This document shows, in pieces, positions 37,231 through 45,685 of a stretch of 55,613 nt of DNA. How positions within the stretch are numbered: position 1 is the first letter of the stretch; each line of letters opens with the position of its first letter. The stretch lies in contig CAZCIX010000010.1 in the NCBI GenBank assembly GCA_964498835.1, positions 1-55,613 of the forward strand, read 5' to 3'. Both the position numbers and the translations under genes were made by a program. The stretch comes from JAGKXB01 sp964498835. GTDB taxonomy: Bacteria; Pseudomonadota; Gammaproteobacteria; Burkholderiales; Burkholderiaceae_D. The notes beneath the pieces are model-generated. The model did not search any database. It was not told where the DNA came from and saw nothing but the letters and a program-made list of their open reading frames with translations.

Positions 37231-37268
37231 AACCCGCATTTCTCTTTATGAGTAGGCGGGTTTTTTTG
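37231..37268 (+). terminator. Intrinsic terminator after lon
   Basis: AACCCGC (37231-37237) and GCGGGTT (37256-37262) pair, and the T-run continues to 37267. It closes the tig-clpP-clpX-lon run, 38 bp after lon. Confidence 0.85.
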
Positions 37269-37303
37269 TTGTTGATAAGTAAATTTTATAAAAAATATAA
37301 AAA

Positions 37304-38524
37304 ATGACTCAAGAAAAAAATCAATCAAATTCAAAACCCAAATTCGACTTCAAATCCAAGTTTTTTATTGCTATCGTGTTGGTTGGTATTGTTGCTGTTG
37401 TTCTTGCTACCAAGTCATCTACGACCAAGTCGAAAACGCCTGGTGATAAAAAAGCGGATGCTCCCAAACCAGCATTGACAGTGACGACAGCGCAACCTTC
37501 TCAGGTAAATTTACCTGTTCAATTGCGTGCAAATGGAAATATTGTTGCCTGGCAAGAAGCGATTATTGGTAGCGAATCGAATGGCTTACGCTTGTCAGAC
37601 GTACGAGTCAATGTCGGCGATAAAGTGCGTGCTGGGCAGGTGTTGGCGGTCTTTGCTGCAGAAACAGTGCAATCTGAGGTGGAGCAAGCCAATGCGAATG
37701 TCATGGAAGCGCAAGCAAATTTAGCGGATGCTACTCAAAACGCAGAGCGCGCGCGCGCTTTGCAAGGTAGTGGGGCGTTGAGTACACAGCAAATCAATCA
37801 ATATTTCACTGGTGAGCAAACTGCCAAAGCAAAGTTGGCGGCAGCTAAAGCGAATTTGTCTGCGCAGCAATTGCGCTTAAAACAAACAAAATTAGTTGCG
37901 CCAGATGATGGCGTGATTTCCTCTCGCACTGCCACGGTCGGCGCTGTGCTCGGTGTTGGTACAGAATTATTCCGTATGATACGGCAGGGGCGGTTGGAGT
38001 GGCGAGCTGAGGTTACATCGGCAGAGCTTGGTCGCCTAGCAATTGGTACGCCAGTTGTGCTACAAGCGGCAAATGGCGCACGTTTAAAAGGCAAGGTTCG
38101 CATGATTGCACCGACTGTGGATACGCAAAATCGGGTGGGATTGGTGTATGTCGATTTGGTATCAGCACCTGCAACGCTTGATGAGAAAAAAGGTTCGTCT
38201 ACACCTACGCCTTTAGTCGCCAAGGCAGGCATGTTTGCTACGGGGGAGTTTGAGTTAGGTAACACAACTGCCTTGACTGTGGCACAGCAGTCTTTGGTGG
38301 TGAGGGATGGTTTTAACTATGTGTTCCGCCTCAATCCCGATCAGCGTGTTAGTCAAATTAAGGTTCAAATCGGACGACGTTTTGCGGATCGTGTTGAGGT
38401 GTTGAACGGTATCAGCGCTGATGCCAATTTGGTGGTGAATGGTGCTGGTTTTCTGAATGATGGGGATTTGGTTAAGAATGTGGTGAATTCGAATTCAACG
38501 CATTCGACAGCAATTTTGCCGTGA
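37304..38524 (+). CDS. RND-type efflux periplasmic adaptor (membrane fusion protein), orphan
   Basis: A 406-residue HlyD/AcrA-type adaptor: one N-terminal membrane helix (about 20-37), a biotinyl-lipoyl half (VNVGDKVRAGQVLAVF, about 100-115), a coiled-coil hairpin with LKQTKLVAPDDGVISSRTA at its return, and a beta-barrel domain. It resembles MdtA/AcrA. No inner membrane pump follows: the next gene is hrcA, converging and overlapping its 3' end by 53 bp. The last ~25 residues are Asn/Ser-rich. Ribosome site is poor. The partner pump must be elsewhere, or the system is lost. Confidence 0.85.
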   Translation: MTQEKNQSNSKPKFDFKSKFFIAIVLVGIVAVVLATKSSTTKSKTPGDKKADAPKPALTVTTAQPSQVNLPVQLRANGNIVAWQEAIIGSESNGLRLSDVRVNVGDKVRAGQVLAVFAAETVQSEVEQANANVMEAQANLADATQNAERARALQGSGALSTQQINQYFTGEQTAKAKLAAAKANLSAQQLRLKQTKLVAPDDGVISSRTATVGAVLGVGTELFRMIRQGRLEWRAEVTSAELGRLAIGTPVVLQAANGARLKGKVRMIAPTVDTQNRVGLVYVDLVSAPATLDEKKGSSTPTPLVAKAGMFATGEFELGNTTALTVAQQSLVVRDGFNYVFRLNPDQRVSQIKVQIGRRFADRVEVLNGISADANLVVNGAGFLNDGDLVKNVVNSNSTHSTAILP

Positions 38525-39521
38525 TATCCACAATCGGAATAACGCGTTCATACGCCATTCTGGTTGGGCCGATGACTCCCAAAGTACCAACGATTTTTCC
38601 ATTCACTTCATACGGTGCGGCGACGACACTCATGTCATCTAACGGCATGAGTTGTGATTCACCACCGATAAAAATTTGTACTCCGGTTGCTTTGCTGGAA
38701 ATATCCAGTAACTGCATCAAGGATGTTTTTTGTTCAAACATATCAAACAATTTACGTAAGGAATGCATATTGGATGACATGCCTTCGACGCTGAGTAAAT
38801 TACGTTCGCCTGAAATCACAACATTATCTTGCTCATCATTCATCGCTTCGCTACCAGCTTCGATGGCAGCGTGCATCAAACGGGTCATGTCGTCGTGTAA
38901 TTGGCGTAATTCGCTTTGTAAACGTAAACGCACTTCATCAAAATGCAGCCCGCCATAATTTTGATTGATGTAGTTGGCCGAATGCACCAATTGTGCTGGA
39001 GTGTAATCGACGTCGGTCAGCAATAGGCGATTTTGTACTTCACCATTGGGGCCGACGATGACTAGCAGGATGCGTTTTTCTGATAGGCGCAAAAAATCAA
39101 TTTGATGAAAGACTGATTCGCGCTTGGGAGCCAAGACGACGCCAGCAAATTGTGACAAAGAAGAAAGCATTTGCGCAGCATTTGCGATTACTTTGTGTGG
39201 TTGGTTGGCTTGTAGTTTACTTGCGGCTACTTCTTCAATCGGTGTTGGTACAGCCTGTTGTATGTTGGGCGGTTGTGCAGTTAGCAGTGTGTCAACAAAC
39301 AAGCGATAACCACGTGGCGTCGGGACGCGTCCAGCGGAAGTATGTGGACTAGCAATAAATCCCATTTCTTCAAGATCTGCCATGACGTTGCGTACAGTTG
39401 CTGGGGACAGGTCAAGGCCAGAAATTTTTAATAAAGCCCGTGAGCCAACAGGTTGACCTTCGGCAATATAATTTTCGATGAGCGCTTTGAGTAAAGTTTG
39501 GGCTCGAATATCGAGAGACAT
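38472..39521 (-). CDS. hrcA: Heat-inducible transcription repressor HrcA
   Basis: Represses groESL/dnaK-type heat-shock genes by binding CIRCE (TTAGCACTC-N9-GAGTGCTAA). The 349-residue protein has the N-terminal winged helix with GSRALLKISGLDLSPATVRNVMADLEEMG (about 22-50) and SPHTSAGRVPTPRGYR (57-72), then the inserted and GAF-like domains to ISGERNLL, IFIGGES and IGPTRMAYE. No CIRCE is visible in the window. Its end overlaps the convergent efflux-adaptor gene by 53 bp. Divergent from nadK-recN, the normal betaproteobacterial order. Confidence 0.96.
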   Translation of the reverse strand: MSLDIRAQTLLKALIENYIAEGQPVGSRALLKISGLDLSPATVRNVMADLEEMGFIASPHTSAGRVPTPRGYRLFVDTLLTAQPPNIQQAVPTPIEEVAASKLQANQPHKVIANAAQMLSSLSQFAGVVLAPKRESVFHQIDFLRLSEKRILLVIVGPNGEVQNRLLLTDVDYTPAQLVHSANYINQNYGGLHFDEVRLRLQSELRQLHDDMTRLMHAAIEAGSEAMNDEQDNVVISGERNLLSVEGMSSNMHSLRKLFDMFEQKTSLMQLLDISSKATGVQIFIGGESQLMPLDDMSVVAAPYEVNGKIVGTLGVIGPTRMAYERVIPIVDITAKLLSNALNSNSPHS

Positions 39522-39714
39522 GTGTATCGTTAAGTGTTGAAAAAGTGAAAATAAAAGAGCGATATTTTAAGGTGCTATCACGTGTTTGTATTCAATAATC
39601 CGCTGAATTTTAAAGAGGATGTGAAGGATGGTTTAAGTATGATTGAAGTATGGTTTAATGCTCGCCCATCTTGTTTTTATTATTTTTATCGTTTTTACGT
39701 TAATTCGTATTGTT

Positions 39715-40605
39715 ATGCCAAAAAATATCGCTCTAATCGGTAAGTTGCAAACAAGCGGCATTGTCCAGGCTCTGGCCGAAATAGCTGATTTTTTAATCAC
39801 ATCTGGATATGGTCTGATCCTGGAAGCAGAGACTGCATTAGACACACAACTGCATACGATCTTGAAAAATTGTCAGGTGATGACGCCTGACGAAATTGGC
39901 CAGCACGCCGATGCAGCGATTGTGGTGGGTGGCGATGGCACGATGCTGGGAATCGCGCGCCAATTGGCGCCATATCAGGTGCCGTTGATCGGTATCAATC
40001 ATGGTCGTTTGGGATTTATGGCAGATATTGCTTTGGATCGCATGATTGTTGTGTTGGCAGACATTTTGGCGGGCAAATGTGATTCTGAACGACGTAGTTT
40101 GTTGGAGGGATCGGTTTTTCGTCAAAGTGAAGAAATTGTTTCTGGCTTGGCTTTTAATGACATTGTCGTAGCACGTGGTGCGGGTTCTGGTATGGCGGAG
40201 CTACAGGTGTATGTTGATGGCCATTTTATGTATAACCAGCGCTCGGATGGCTTGATTATTTCGACGCCGACCGGTTCTACCGCCTATGCTTTATCGGCTG
40301 GCGGTCCGTTATTGCATCCTAATTTGGATGGTATTGTCTTGGTGCCCATTGCGCCGCATGCCTTATCGAATCGTCCGATTGTGGTGCCAGATAGCAGTGA
40401 AATCGTGATCGAAATCATGGATGGACGCGACATTAGTGTTAATTTTGACATGCAAAGTTTTGTTAGCCTGGCGCATCGCGATCGCGTTGTCATCAAGCGC
40501 TCAACGCATACGGTGACTTTTTTACATCCTGAAGGCTGGAGTTATTACGATACTTTACGTGAGAAATTGCATTGGCATGAGTATCCGCTTGCTCAGTTGA
40601 AATAA
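39715..40605 (+). CDS. nadK: NAD kinase
   Basis: Makes NADP from NAD. The 296-residue enzyme has the GGDGT motif in IVVGGDGTMLGIARQ (about 68-82), GRLGFM, and DGLIISTPTGSTAYALSAGG (about 178-197). Upstream in-frame codons from 39643 would add 24 very hydrophobic residues that no family member has, so ATG 39715 (MPKNIALIG) is used. Divergent from hrcA and 50 bp before recN. Confidence 0.96.
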   Translation: MPKNIALIGKLQTSGIVQALAEIADFLITSGYGLILEAETALDTQLHTILKNCQVMTPDEIGQHADAAIVVGGDGTMLGIARQLAPYQVPLIGINHGRLGFMADIALDRMIVVLADILAGKCDSERRSLLEGSVFRQSEEIVSGLAFNDIVVARGAGSGMAELQVYVDGHFMYNQRSDGLIISTPTGSTAYALSAGGPLLHPNLDGIVLVPIAPHALSNRPIVVPDSSEIVIEIMDGRDISVNFDMQSFVSLAHRDRVVIKRSTHTVTFLHPEGWSYYDTLREKLHWHEYPLAQLK

Positions 40606-40655
40606 AAAAATAAAAATAAAAACTTTCTTATTTATTTCCCTTCTTTTTATTTTCC

Positions 40656-42326
40656 ATGTTGCGCACACTTTCTATTCGTGATTTCGTTATTGTTGATTCG
40701 ATTGAGCTGGAATTTGCAGCTGGTTTTACTGTGTTTACAGGAGAAACAGGTGCCGGTAAATCTATTTTGATCGATGCCTTAGCCTTGGTTTTGGGTGGCC
40801 GTGGGGAGGCCAGCATGGTGAGGGAAGGGGCGCAGAAGGCGGATATTAGCGCCGAGTTTGTCGCGCATCATGAGGCACTGACGGCATGGTTAACGAATCA
40901 GGCGTTGCAATCAGATGAGGGTGTTGTATTGCTGCGTCGCGTGATTGACCTCGCAGGGCGTTCTAAAGCCTATATCAATGGTATCGCTGCGACGGCGACG
41001 CAATTGCGCGAAGTGGGGGAAATGCTGGTTGATATTCATGGCCAGCATGCACATCAATTGTTGTTAAAGACTTCAGCTCAGCGTTCTTTGTTGGATAACC
41101 AGGCTAATTTGCAGGAGATGGTGAATACAGTCGCGCAGCATTATCAAACCTGGCGTGCTTTGGTAAAGCAACGCGAGGCGTTTGAAAATAATGCCAAGCA
41201 AGTGCTACAAGAGCGTGAGCGCTTGGAATGGCAAGTGGGCGAATTAGATAAATTGGCGCTCAAAGTTGGTGAGTGGGAGCAGCTCAACCATGAACATAGC
41301 CGCTTGTCGCATGCCGCCAGTTTGATTGATGGTACGCAGGCAGCCTTGATGGTGTTGGCGGAATCGGATCAATCGATTTTGACGCAGCTTTCTCACCTGA
41401 ATCAAAAGATCGCCAAATTAGCCGACATTGACGATGCTTTGCGTGTGGTGTTGGAGCAAACTGAACCGGCGCGTATTCAAGTGCAGGAGGCGGTGTACGC
41501 CATCAAGGATTATTTAGATCGCATCGAGCTAGATCCCGATCGTTTGCGTGCGGTGGAAATGCGGATTGAAATCTTGTATGCAGCAGCACGTAAATTTCAT
41601 GTGACACCAGAGGATTTACTCAACGAGCATGCTGCTTTATCGACGCAATTGCAGCAATTGGGGCAGGCCAGCGATGTGGAAGGATTGCGCCAGCAAGAAG
41701 AGCAAGCGCAAGCACAGTATCAGCAAGTCGCGCGGCAATTGTCACAAGCCCGTAGCAAAGCTGCCGCATGGTTAGGTGAGCAAGTGACGAAAGCGATGCA
41801 GGAATTGAATATGAGCGGCGGGCGTTTTGTGGTCGATTTGCTGCCTTGTGCACCTGCCAGTTACGGCTTGGAAGACGTCGAATTGCTAGTGGCCGGACAT
41901 GCCGGCACGGCACCACGTCCCTTGGCGAAAATAGCCTCAGGCGGTGAGTTGGCCCGTATTTCTTTGGCTTTGGCGGTGATTACGGCCAGCAGCACGGCCA
42001 CTCCTACTTTGATTTTTGATGAGGTTGATAGTGGTATTGGTGGTGCGGTGGCGGAAGTGGTGGGACGCTTGCTAAAACGTTTGGGCAACATGCATCAAGT
42101 CCTTTGTATCACGCATTTGCCGCAAGTGGCGAGTCAGGCGACACAGCATTTTCAGGTGAGCAAGGCAACGCAAAACAATACGACTGCGAATATGCGTCCT
42201 ACTACGTTGGCCTCGATTACAGCACTCACGCCTGCCGATCGTATCGAAGAGATTGCACGCATGCTGGGTGGAGTGGAAATCACTGTAACCACACGCACGC
42301 ACGCTAGAGAGTTACTGGCTTTGTAA
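40656..42326 (+). CDS. recN: DNA repair protein RecN
   Basis: SMC-like ATPase acting early in double-strand break repair. The 556-residue chain has Walker A GETGAGKSILIDAL (30-43), a central coiled coil (about 160-370), the ABC signature ASGGELARISLAL (near 427-439) and Walker B LIFDEVDSGIGG (near 453-464). ATG 40656 is standard. The gene follows nadK closely and precedes hemH. Confidence 0.97.
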   Translation: MLRTLSIRDFVIVDSIELEFAAGFTVFTGETGAGKSILIDALALVLGGRGEASMVREGAQKADISAEFVAHHEALTAWLTNQALQSDEGVVLLRRVIDLAGRSKAYINGIAATATQLREVGEMLVDIHGQHAHQLLLKTSAQRSLLDNQANLQEMVNTVAQHYQTWRALVKQREAFENNAKQVLQERERLEWQVGELDKLALKVGEWEQLNHEHSRLSHAASLIDGTQAALMVLAESDQSILTQLSHLNQKIAKLADIDDALRVVLEQTEPARIQVQEAVYAIKDYLDRIELDPDRLRAVEMRIEILYAAARKFHVTPEDLLNEHAALSTQLQQLGQASDVEGLRQQEEQAQAQYQQVARQLSQARSKAAAWLGEQVTKAMQELNMSGGRFVVDLLPCAPASYGLEDVELLVAGHAGTAPRPLAKIASGGELARISLALAVITASSTATPTLIFDEVDSGIGGAVAEVVGRLLKRLGNMHQVLCITHLPQVASQATQHFQVSKATQNNTTANMRPTTLASITALTPADRIEEIARMLGGVEITVTTRTHARELLAL

Positions 42327-42340
42327 TAACGTCCTACTTC

Positions 42341-42382
42341 GTAATATTTTTAACATTCAATATTTTCAACATTCAATATTTT
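42341..42382 (+). repeat. Short tandem repeat before hemH
   Basis: Two identical 14-bp copies of ACATTCAATATTTT (42353-42366 and 42369-42382) with a 16-bp period, plus a partial copy before them, end six bases before the hemH ATG. No Shine-Dalgarno is visible in this AT-rich tract, so the repeat is part of the translation start region. Confidence 0.6.
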
Positions 42383-42388
42383 TATTCC

Positions 42389-43495
42389 ATGTCCTTCCAA
42401 AAAGAACCTACTTACACCCACGGCACGATAGACAAAACTGCCATCGTATTGGTGAATCTCGGCACACCTGCCGCACCAACTGTTTCTGCTGTGCGATCAT
42501 TTTTAAGACAATTTTTATCCGATGCCAGAGTGGTGGAAATTCCTAAATTAATTTGGTATTTGATTTTGTATTGTTTTATTTTGCCTTTCCGGCCTAAAAA
42601 GACCATGCACAAATACGAAATGATTTGGAGCAGAGAAGGTTCGCCACTGAAGGTACACACAGAAAAACAAGCCGCGTTGTTGCGCGCAGCGTTGACCAAG
42701 CGTGGGCATGATGTGCAAGTGGCGTATGCCATGCGGTATGGCCAATCTGGATTGCCAGAGGTGTTGCGTACATTGAAAGAACAAGCGTGTGAGCGCGTTG
42801 TGGTTTTTCCCTTGTATCCACAGTATTCGGGTACCACGACTGCCTCGGTATTTGATGCGGTGTTTGAGCATTATGCCAAGGTGCGAAACATTCCCGAGCT
42901 GCGCTTTGTCAAGCATTACCATGATCAGGAAGCTTATATCGATGCTTTAAAAGAATCGGTTTTGTCCTATTGGGCCCATCATGGGCGGCCTGACAAACTG
43001 GTTATGAGTTTTCATGGTGTGCCAAAACGTACGCTCTTGTTGGGTGATCCTTATCATTGCGAGTGCTACAAAACAGCGCGTTTGTTGGCTGAAAAATTGC
43101 AATTAAGTAAGGATGAATACGTGGTGACGTTTCAATCTCGCTTTGGTAAAGCAGAATGGTTGCAGCCTTATACCGCATCAACGTTGCAGCAACTTGCTGA
43201 AAAAGGAATCAATCGAGTAGACGTGTTGTGCCCAGGCTTCAGCAGCGATTGCCTGGAAACTCTGGAAGAAATAGCCATCGAAGCAAAACGGGAGTTTTTA
43301 CGTGCAGGTGGGAAGGAGTTTCATGCCATTCCATGCCTCAATGAAACACCAGCTTGGATTAACGCCATGGCAGAAATTGCCCAGCAGCACATGATGGGAT
43401 GGCCAACCATGGCGCCCTCAATGCAGCATGAGGAGCGCAAACTGGCGGCACAGCAGTCTTTGAACGAGGCTCGGCATTTGGGGGCAGGGCAGTAA
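42389..43495 (+). CDS. hemH: Ferrochelatase
   Basis: Inserts Fe2+ into protoporphyrin IX, the last step of haem synthesis. The 368-residue enzyme has VLVNLGTPAAPT-type N-terminus (about 21-31), FSFHGVP-like LVMSFHGVPKRTL (about 203-215, catalytic His), GDPYHCECYKTA and CPGFSSDCLETLEEI (about 277-291) with the conserved Glu. Ribosome site is poor and a tandem repeat precedes the start. Usual neighbour of nadK-recN or hrcA in Burkholderiales. Confidence 0.97.
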   Translation: MSFQKEPTYTHGTIDKTAIVLVNLGTPAAPTVSAVRSFLRQFLSDARVVEIPKLIWYLILYCFILPFRPKKTMHKYEMIWSREGSPLKVHTEKQAALLRAALTKRGHDVQVAYAMRYGQSGLPEVLRTLKEQACERVVVFPLYPQYSGTTTASVFDAVFEHYAKVRNIPELRFVKHYHDQEAYIDALKESVLSYWAHHGRPDKLVMSFHGVPKRTLLLGDPYHCECYKTARLLAEKLQLSKDEYVVTFQSRFGKAEWLQPYTASTLQQLAEKGINRVDVLCPGFSSDCLETLEEIAIEAKREFLRAGGKEFHAIPCLNETPAWINAMAEIAQQHMMGWPTMAPSMQHEERKLAAQQSLNEARHLGAGQ

Positions 43496-43576
43496 ATTAG
43501 TCGTGCTTTGCACGAAGGGTTAGTGCTGGATGCTTGAGGATGAATGTGTTGGGTAACTGCTGTCCGTATTACCGTC

Positions 43577-43596
43577 ATTCCCGCGTAGGCGGGAAT
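43577..43596. repeat. dRS3-like 20-bp palindrome
   Basis: ATTCCCGC, loop GTAG, GCGGGAAT: a perfect 8-bp stem, and exactly the pattern ATTCCC-N8-GGGAAT known as dRS3 in Neisseria. It lies between the convergent hemH and DUF815 genes, ten bases from the end of the latter, and may be a shared terminator. The flanks (CCGTC before, CCATCTCG after) echo the interspersed element family of this window. Confidence 0.75.
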
Positions 43597-43605
43597 CCAT
43601 CTCGT

Positions 43606-44529
43606 TCATTTCGCGTAGCGCTGTTTTTTCCCCGCCATATCACAAGCAAACTGCCAAGCAATCCGACCTGAACGGGCACCGCGTTCCAGTGCCCACTGCA
43701 GCGCTTCCTGACGCGCTTGTTGAATTTCATCGATAGAAAATTGAAAGTGCAAAAGCCATTGCTCCACCGCTGACAAATATTGATCCTGGCTAAAATTATG
43801 AAACGTAATCCATAGCCCAAAGCGCTCTGACAGCGAAATCCTTTCCTCCACCGCATCTCCAGGATGCAACTCACCATCGTCCGACATGGTGTAGCTGCGA
43901 TTGTCGCTGCTCTTTTCCGTGACAATGTGACGTCGGTTTGAAGTGGCATAAATCAGCACATTCGAAGCCGGCCCAGATAAAGAACCATCCAGCGCGGTTT
44001 TCAATTCTTTGTAACCAGTCTCGCCCTCTTCAAAAGACAAATCATCGCAAAAAATAATAAAACGTCCAGGATGACCCGCAATCGCATGCATGATTAACGG
44101 CATTTCATGCAATTGATCCTTGCCAACCTCAATCAAACGCAACCCCTCATCCTTAAAAGCATGCAAACACGCTTTCACCAGCGATGATTTACCCGTACCC
44201 CGCGCCCCGGTCAGCAACACATTATTAGCGTGATACCCCGCCACAAACTGCCGTGTATTTTGTTCAATCAAGGCTTTCTGTCTATCAATATTCCGCAAAT
44301 CAGCAAAAGCAATCAGCGACGGTTGTAATATTGGCGATAAGAAAGACATAGCATGATGAGCAACCGATCGCTCCCAGCGATACGCAGGTGCGTCTACCCA
44401 TTTTTGCGTGCGCATAGTAGTGGGTGGAAGTAAGGCCTCTACCGCACGGCTTAGGCGATCTAATTGCTGAATGAGTGGTTGGATGGATAACTCGGGTGAG
44501 AGGAGTGGATCTCTGCTGGGATTAGTCAT
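43606..44529 (-). CDS. DUF815 family AAA ATPase
   Basis: A 307-residue P-loop ATPase of the DUF815 family. Walker A is LLTGARGTGKSSLVKA (105-120), Walker B FIIFCDDLSF (157-166), followed by an arginine-bearing sensor region (YATSNRRHIV). The family is widespread and of unknown role. From ATG 44529 (MTNPSRD) the length is normal; the frame runs 62 codons further upstream, but that part reads antisense to hpnC ends and shows no conservation. Same strand as hpnC, 113 bp apart. Confidence 0.87.
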   Translation of the reverse strand: MTNPSRDPLLSPELSIQPLIQQLDRLSRAVEALLPPTTMRTQKWVDAPAYRWERSVAHHAMSFLSPILQPSLIAFADLRNIDRQKALIEQNTRQFVAGYHANNVLLTGARGTGKSSLVKACLHAFKDEGLRLIEVGKDQLHEMPLIMHAIAGHPGRFIIFCDDLSFEEGETGYKELKTALDGSLSGPASNVLIYATSNRRHIVTEKSSDNRSYTMSDDGELHPGDAVEERISLSERFGLWITFHNFSQDQYLSAVEQWLLHFQFSIDEIQQARQEALQWALERGARSGRIAWQFACDMAGKKQRYAK

Positions 44530-44642
44530 TGGTTTTTCTTGGGGATGGAGGATGTGGGGGGCAAAATTAAAGCAAGTGCCAGCATATATGATAGTCGTCG
44601 ATTGGTGATGGCTATGATGAATTTTGAGATTCAAATCAGATC

Positions 44643-45515
44643 TTATGAGTGATTGTTGATAGTAGCTGCCATGCTCTTCGACATCCACACAGCGCGCCAT
44701 AGTATGCGTATCCAATCGCTTACATTCAGCTGCGGCCGTCGCTTAAAGACATCATAGTCAACTGCTTCGATCTTCTCCAATATGCGCAAGCCGCCTTGTA
44801 TCACCAGGCGTAATTCCCAGCCAATACGACCCGGCAAACGCAATGCCAGTGGTGCGCCTGATAGCATTAAACGTTGCGCATGTGCGATTTGAAAGTGCAT
44901 TAGGTTGCACCATTCAGGGTTAATGATGCCTTGTTCGATTTGGCTTTCCGTCACGCCAAAATGTTCTAAATCTTCTTGCGGTAAGTAGATACGTTGTTTT
45001 TGCTGATCGATGGCGATGTCTTGCCAAAAATTGATTAATTGCAAGGCACTGCATATGGCATCTGAATCACGACAATTTTGCGGATTATCCGCGCCATACA
45101 ACGCCAGCATCAAACGACCTACTGGCTGCGCTGAGCGGGTGCAATAATCCAGCAAGGCGTCATAAGTGGTATAGCGTGTCGTGACGACATCTTGTTTGAA
45201 TGCAGATAACAAGTCATAAAAAGGTTGCAACGGTAGTTTGTAGTCCCGTACTATTTTGGCTAAATCATCAAACAAAGAAGGTGAAAAAAGAGAAGACGGA
45301 GAAGAAGAAGGTATTTTTTGTTGCTTCTGAATGCATCCTAATGCTTGTTCATATTTATTTAGTGCTGCCAGTCGTTCTTTTGGACTGGCGTCGCCTTCAT
45401 CGGCAAGATCATCCGCGCTGCGTGCGAATGCGTAGATGGCATGGACGGCAGGGCGCAGGCGGCGGGGTAATAAGATGGAAGCGACGGGGAAGTTTTCGTA
45501 ATGATTAACGGACAT
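44643..45515 (-). CDS. hpnC: Squalene/phytoene synthase family protein (HpnC-like)
   Basis: A 290-residue trans-prenyltransferase-like protein. SADDLADEGD (33-42) and NFWQDIAID (162-170, Asp166 and Asp170) are the two Asp-rich motifs binding the diphosphates. HpnC acts with HpnD and HpnE to turn farnesyl diphosphate into squalene for hopanoids; the AFARSADDLADEGDAS form fits HpnC. HpnD and HpnE genes are not in the window, so the pathway cannot be shown here. A low-complexity Ser/Lys insert lies at about 64-80 and is unusual. Confidence 0.85.
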   Translation of the reverse strand: MSVNHYENFPVASILLPRRLRPAVHAIYAFARSADDLADEGDASPKERLAALNKYEQALGCIQKQQKIPSSSPSSLFSPSLFDDLAKIVRDYKLPLQPFYDLLSAFKQDVVTTRYTTYDALLDYCTRSAQPVGRLMLALYGADNPQNCRDSDAICSALQLINFWQDIAIDQQKQRIYLPQEDLEHFGVTESQIEQGIINPEWCNLMHFQIAHAQRLMLSGAPLALRLPGRIGWELRLVIQGGLRILEKIEAVDYDVFKRRPQLNVSDWIRILWRAVWMSKSMAATINNHS

Positions 45516-45616
45516 TGGTGACCTTGATTAAGGTTTTGATAGGTAGTGCTGGATTTTTGACTAAAGCAATTGAAAATTTCAAGAGGCTGCAAATGAGTTT
45601 GTGCAACTACCACTTT

Positions 45617-45641
45617 AAACATCACATATCTTGTGATGTTT
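45617..45641. promoter_or_regulatory. 10-bp perfect inverted repeat upstream of the LRR-NEL gene
   Basis: AAACATCACA (45617-45626) and TGTGATGTTT (45632-45641), loop TATCT. It lies 44 bp before the start of the effector-like gene in the divergent hpnC intergenic region, a good position for an operator. There is no T-run good enough to call it a terminator. The binding protein is unknown; the half-sites are in the order TCACA-N-TGTGA, opposite to CRP. Confidence 0.5.
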
Positions 45642-45685
45642 TATATACAATTAAACTTTATTGAAATTGTAAATTTTATACTGAT

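Noticed and set aside
39522..39714. CIRCE operator between hrcA and nadK.
   Set aside because: No TTAGCACTC-N9-GAGTGCTAA or near match seen; hrcA need not be self-regulated.
45516..45685. CRP site or PIP/hrp-II box controlling the effector-like gene.
   Set aside because: The dyad has half-sites in the reverse order to CRP, and no paired TTCG boxes at the right spacing were found.
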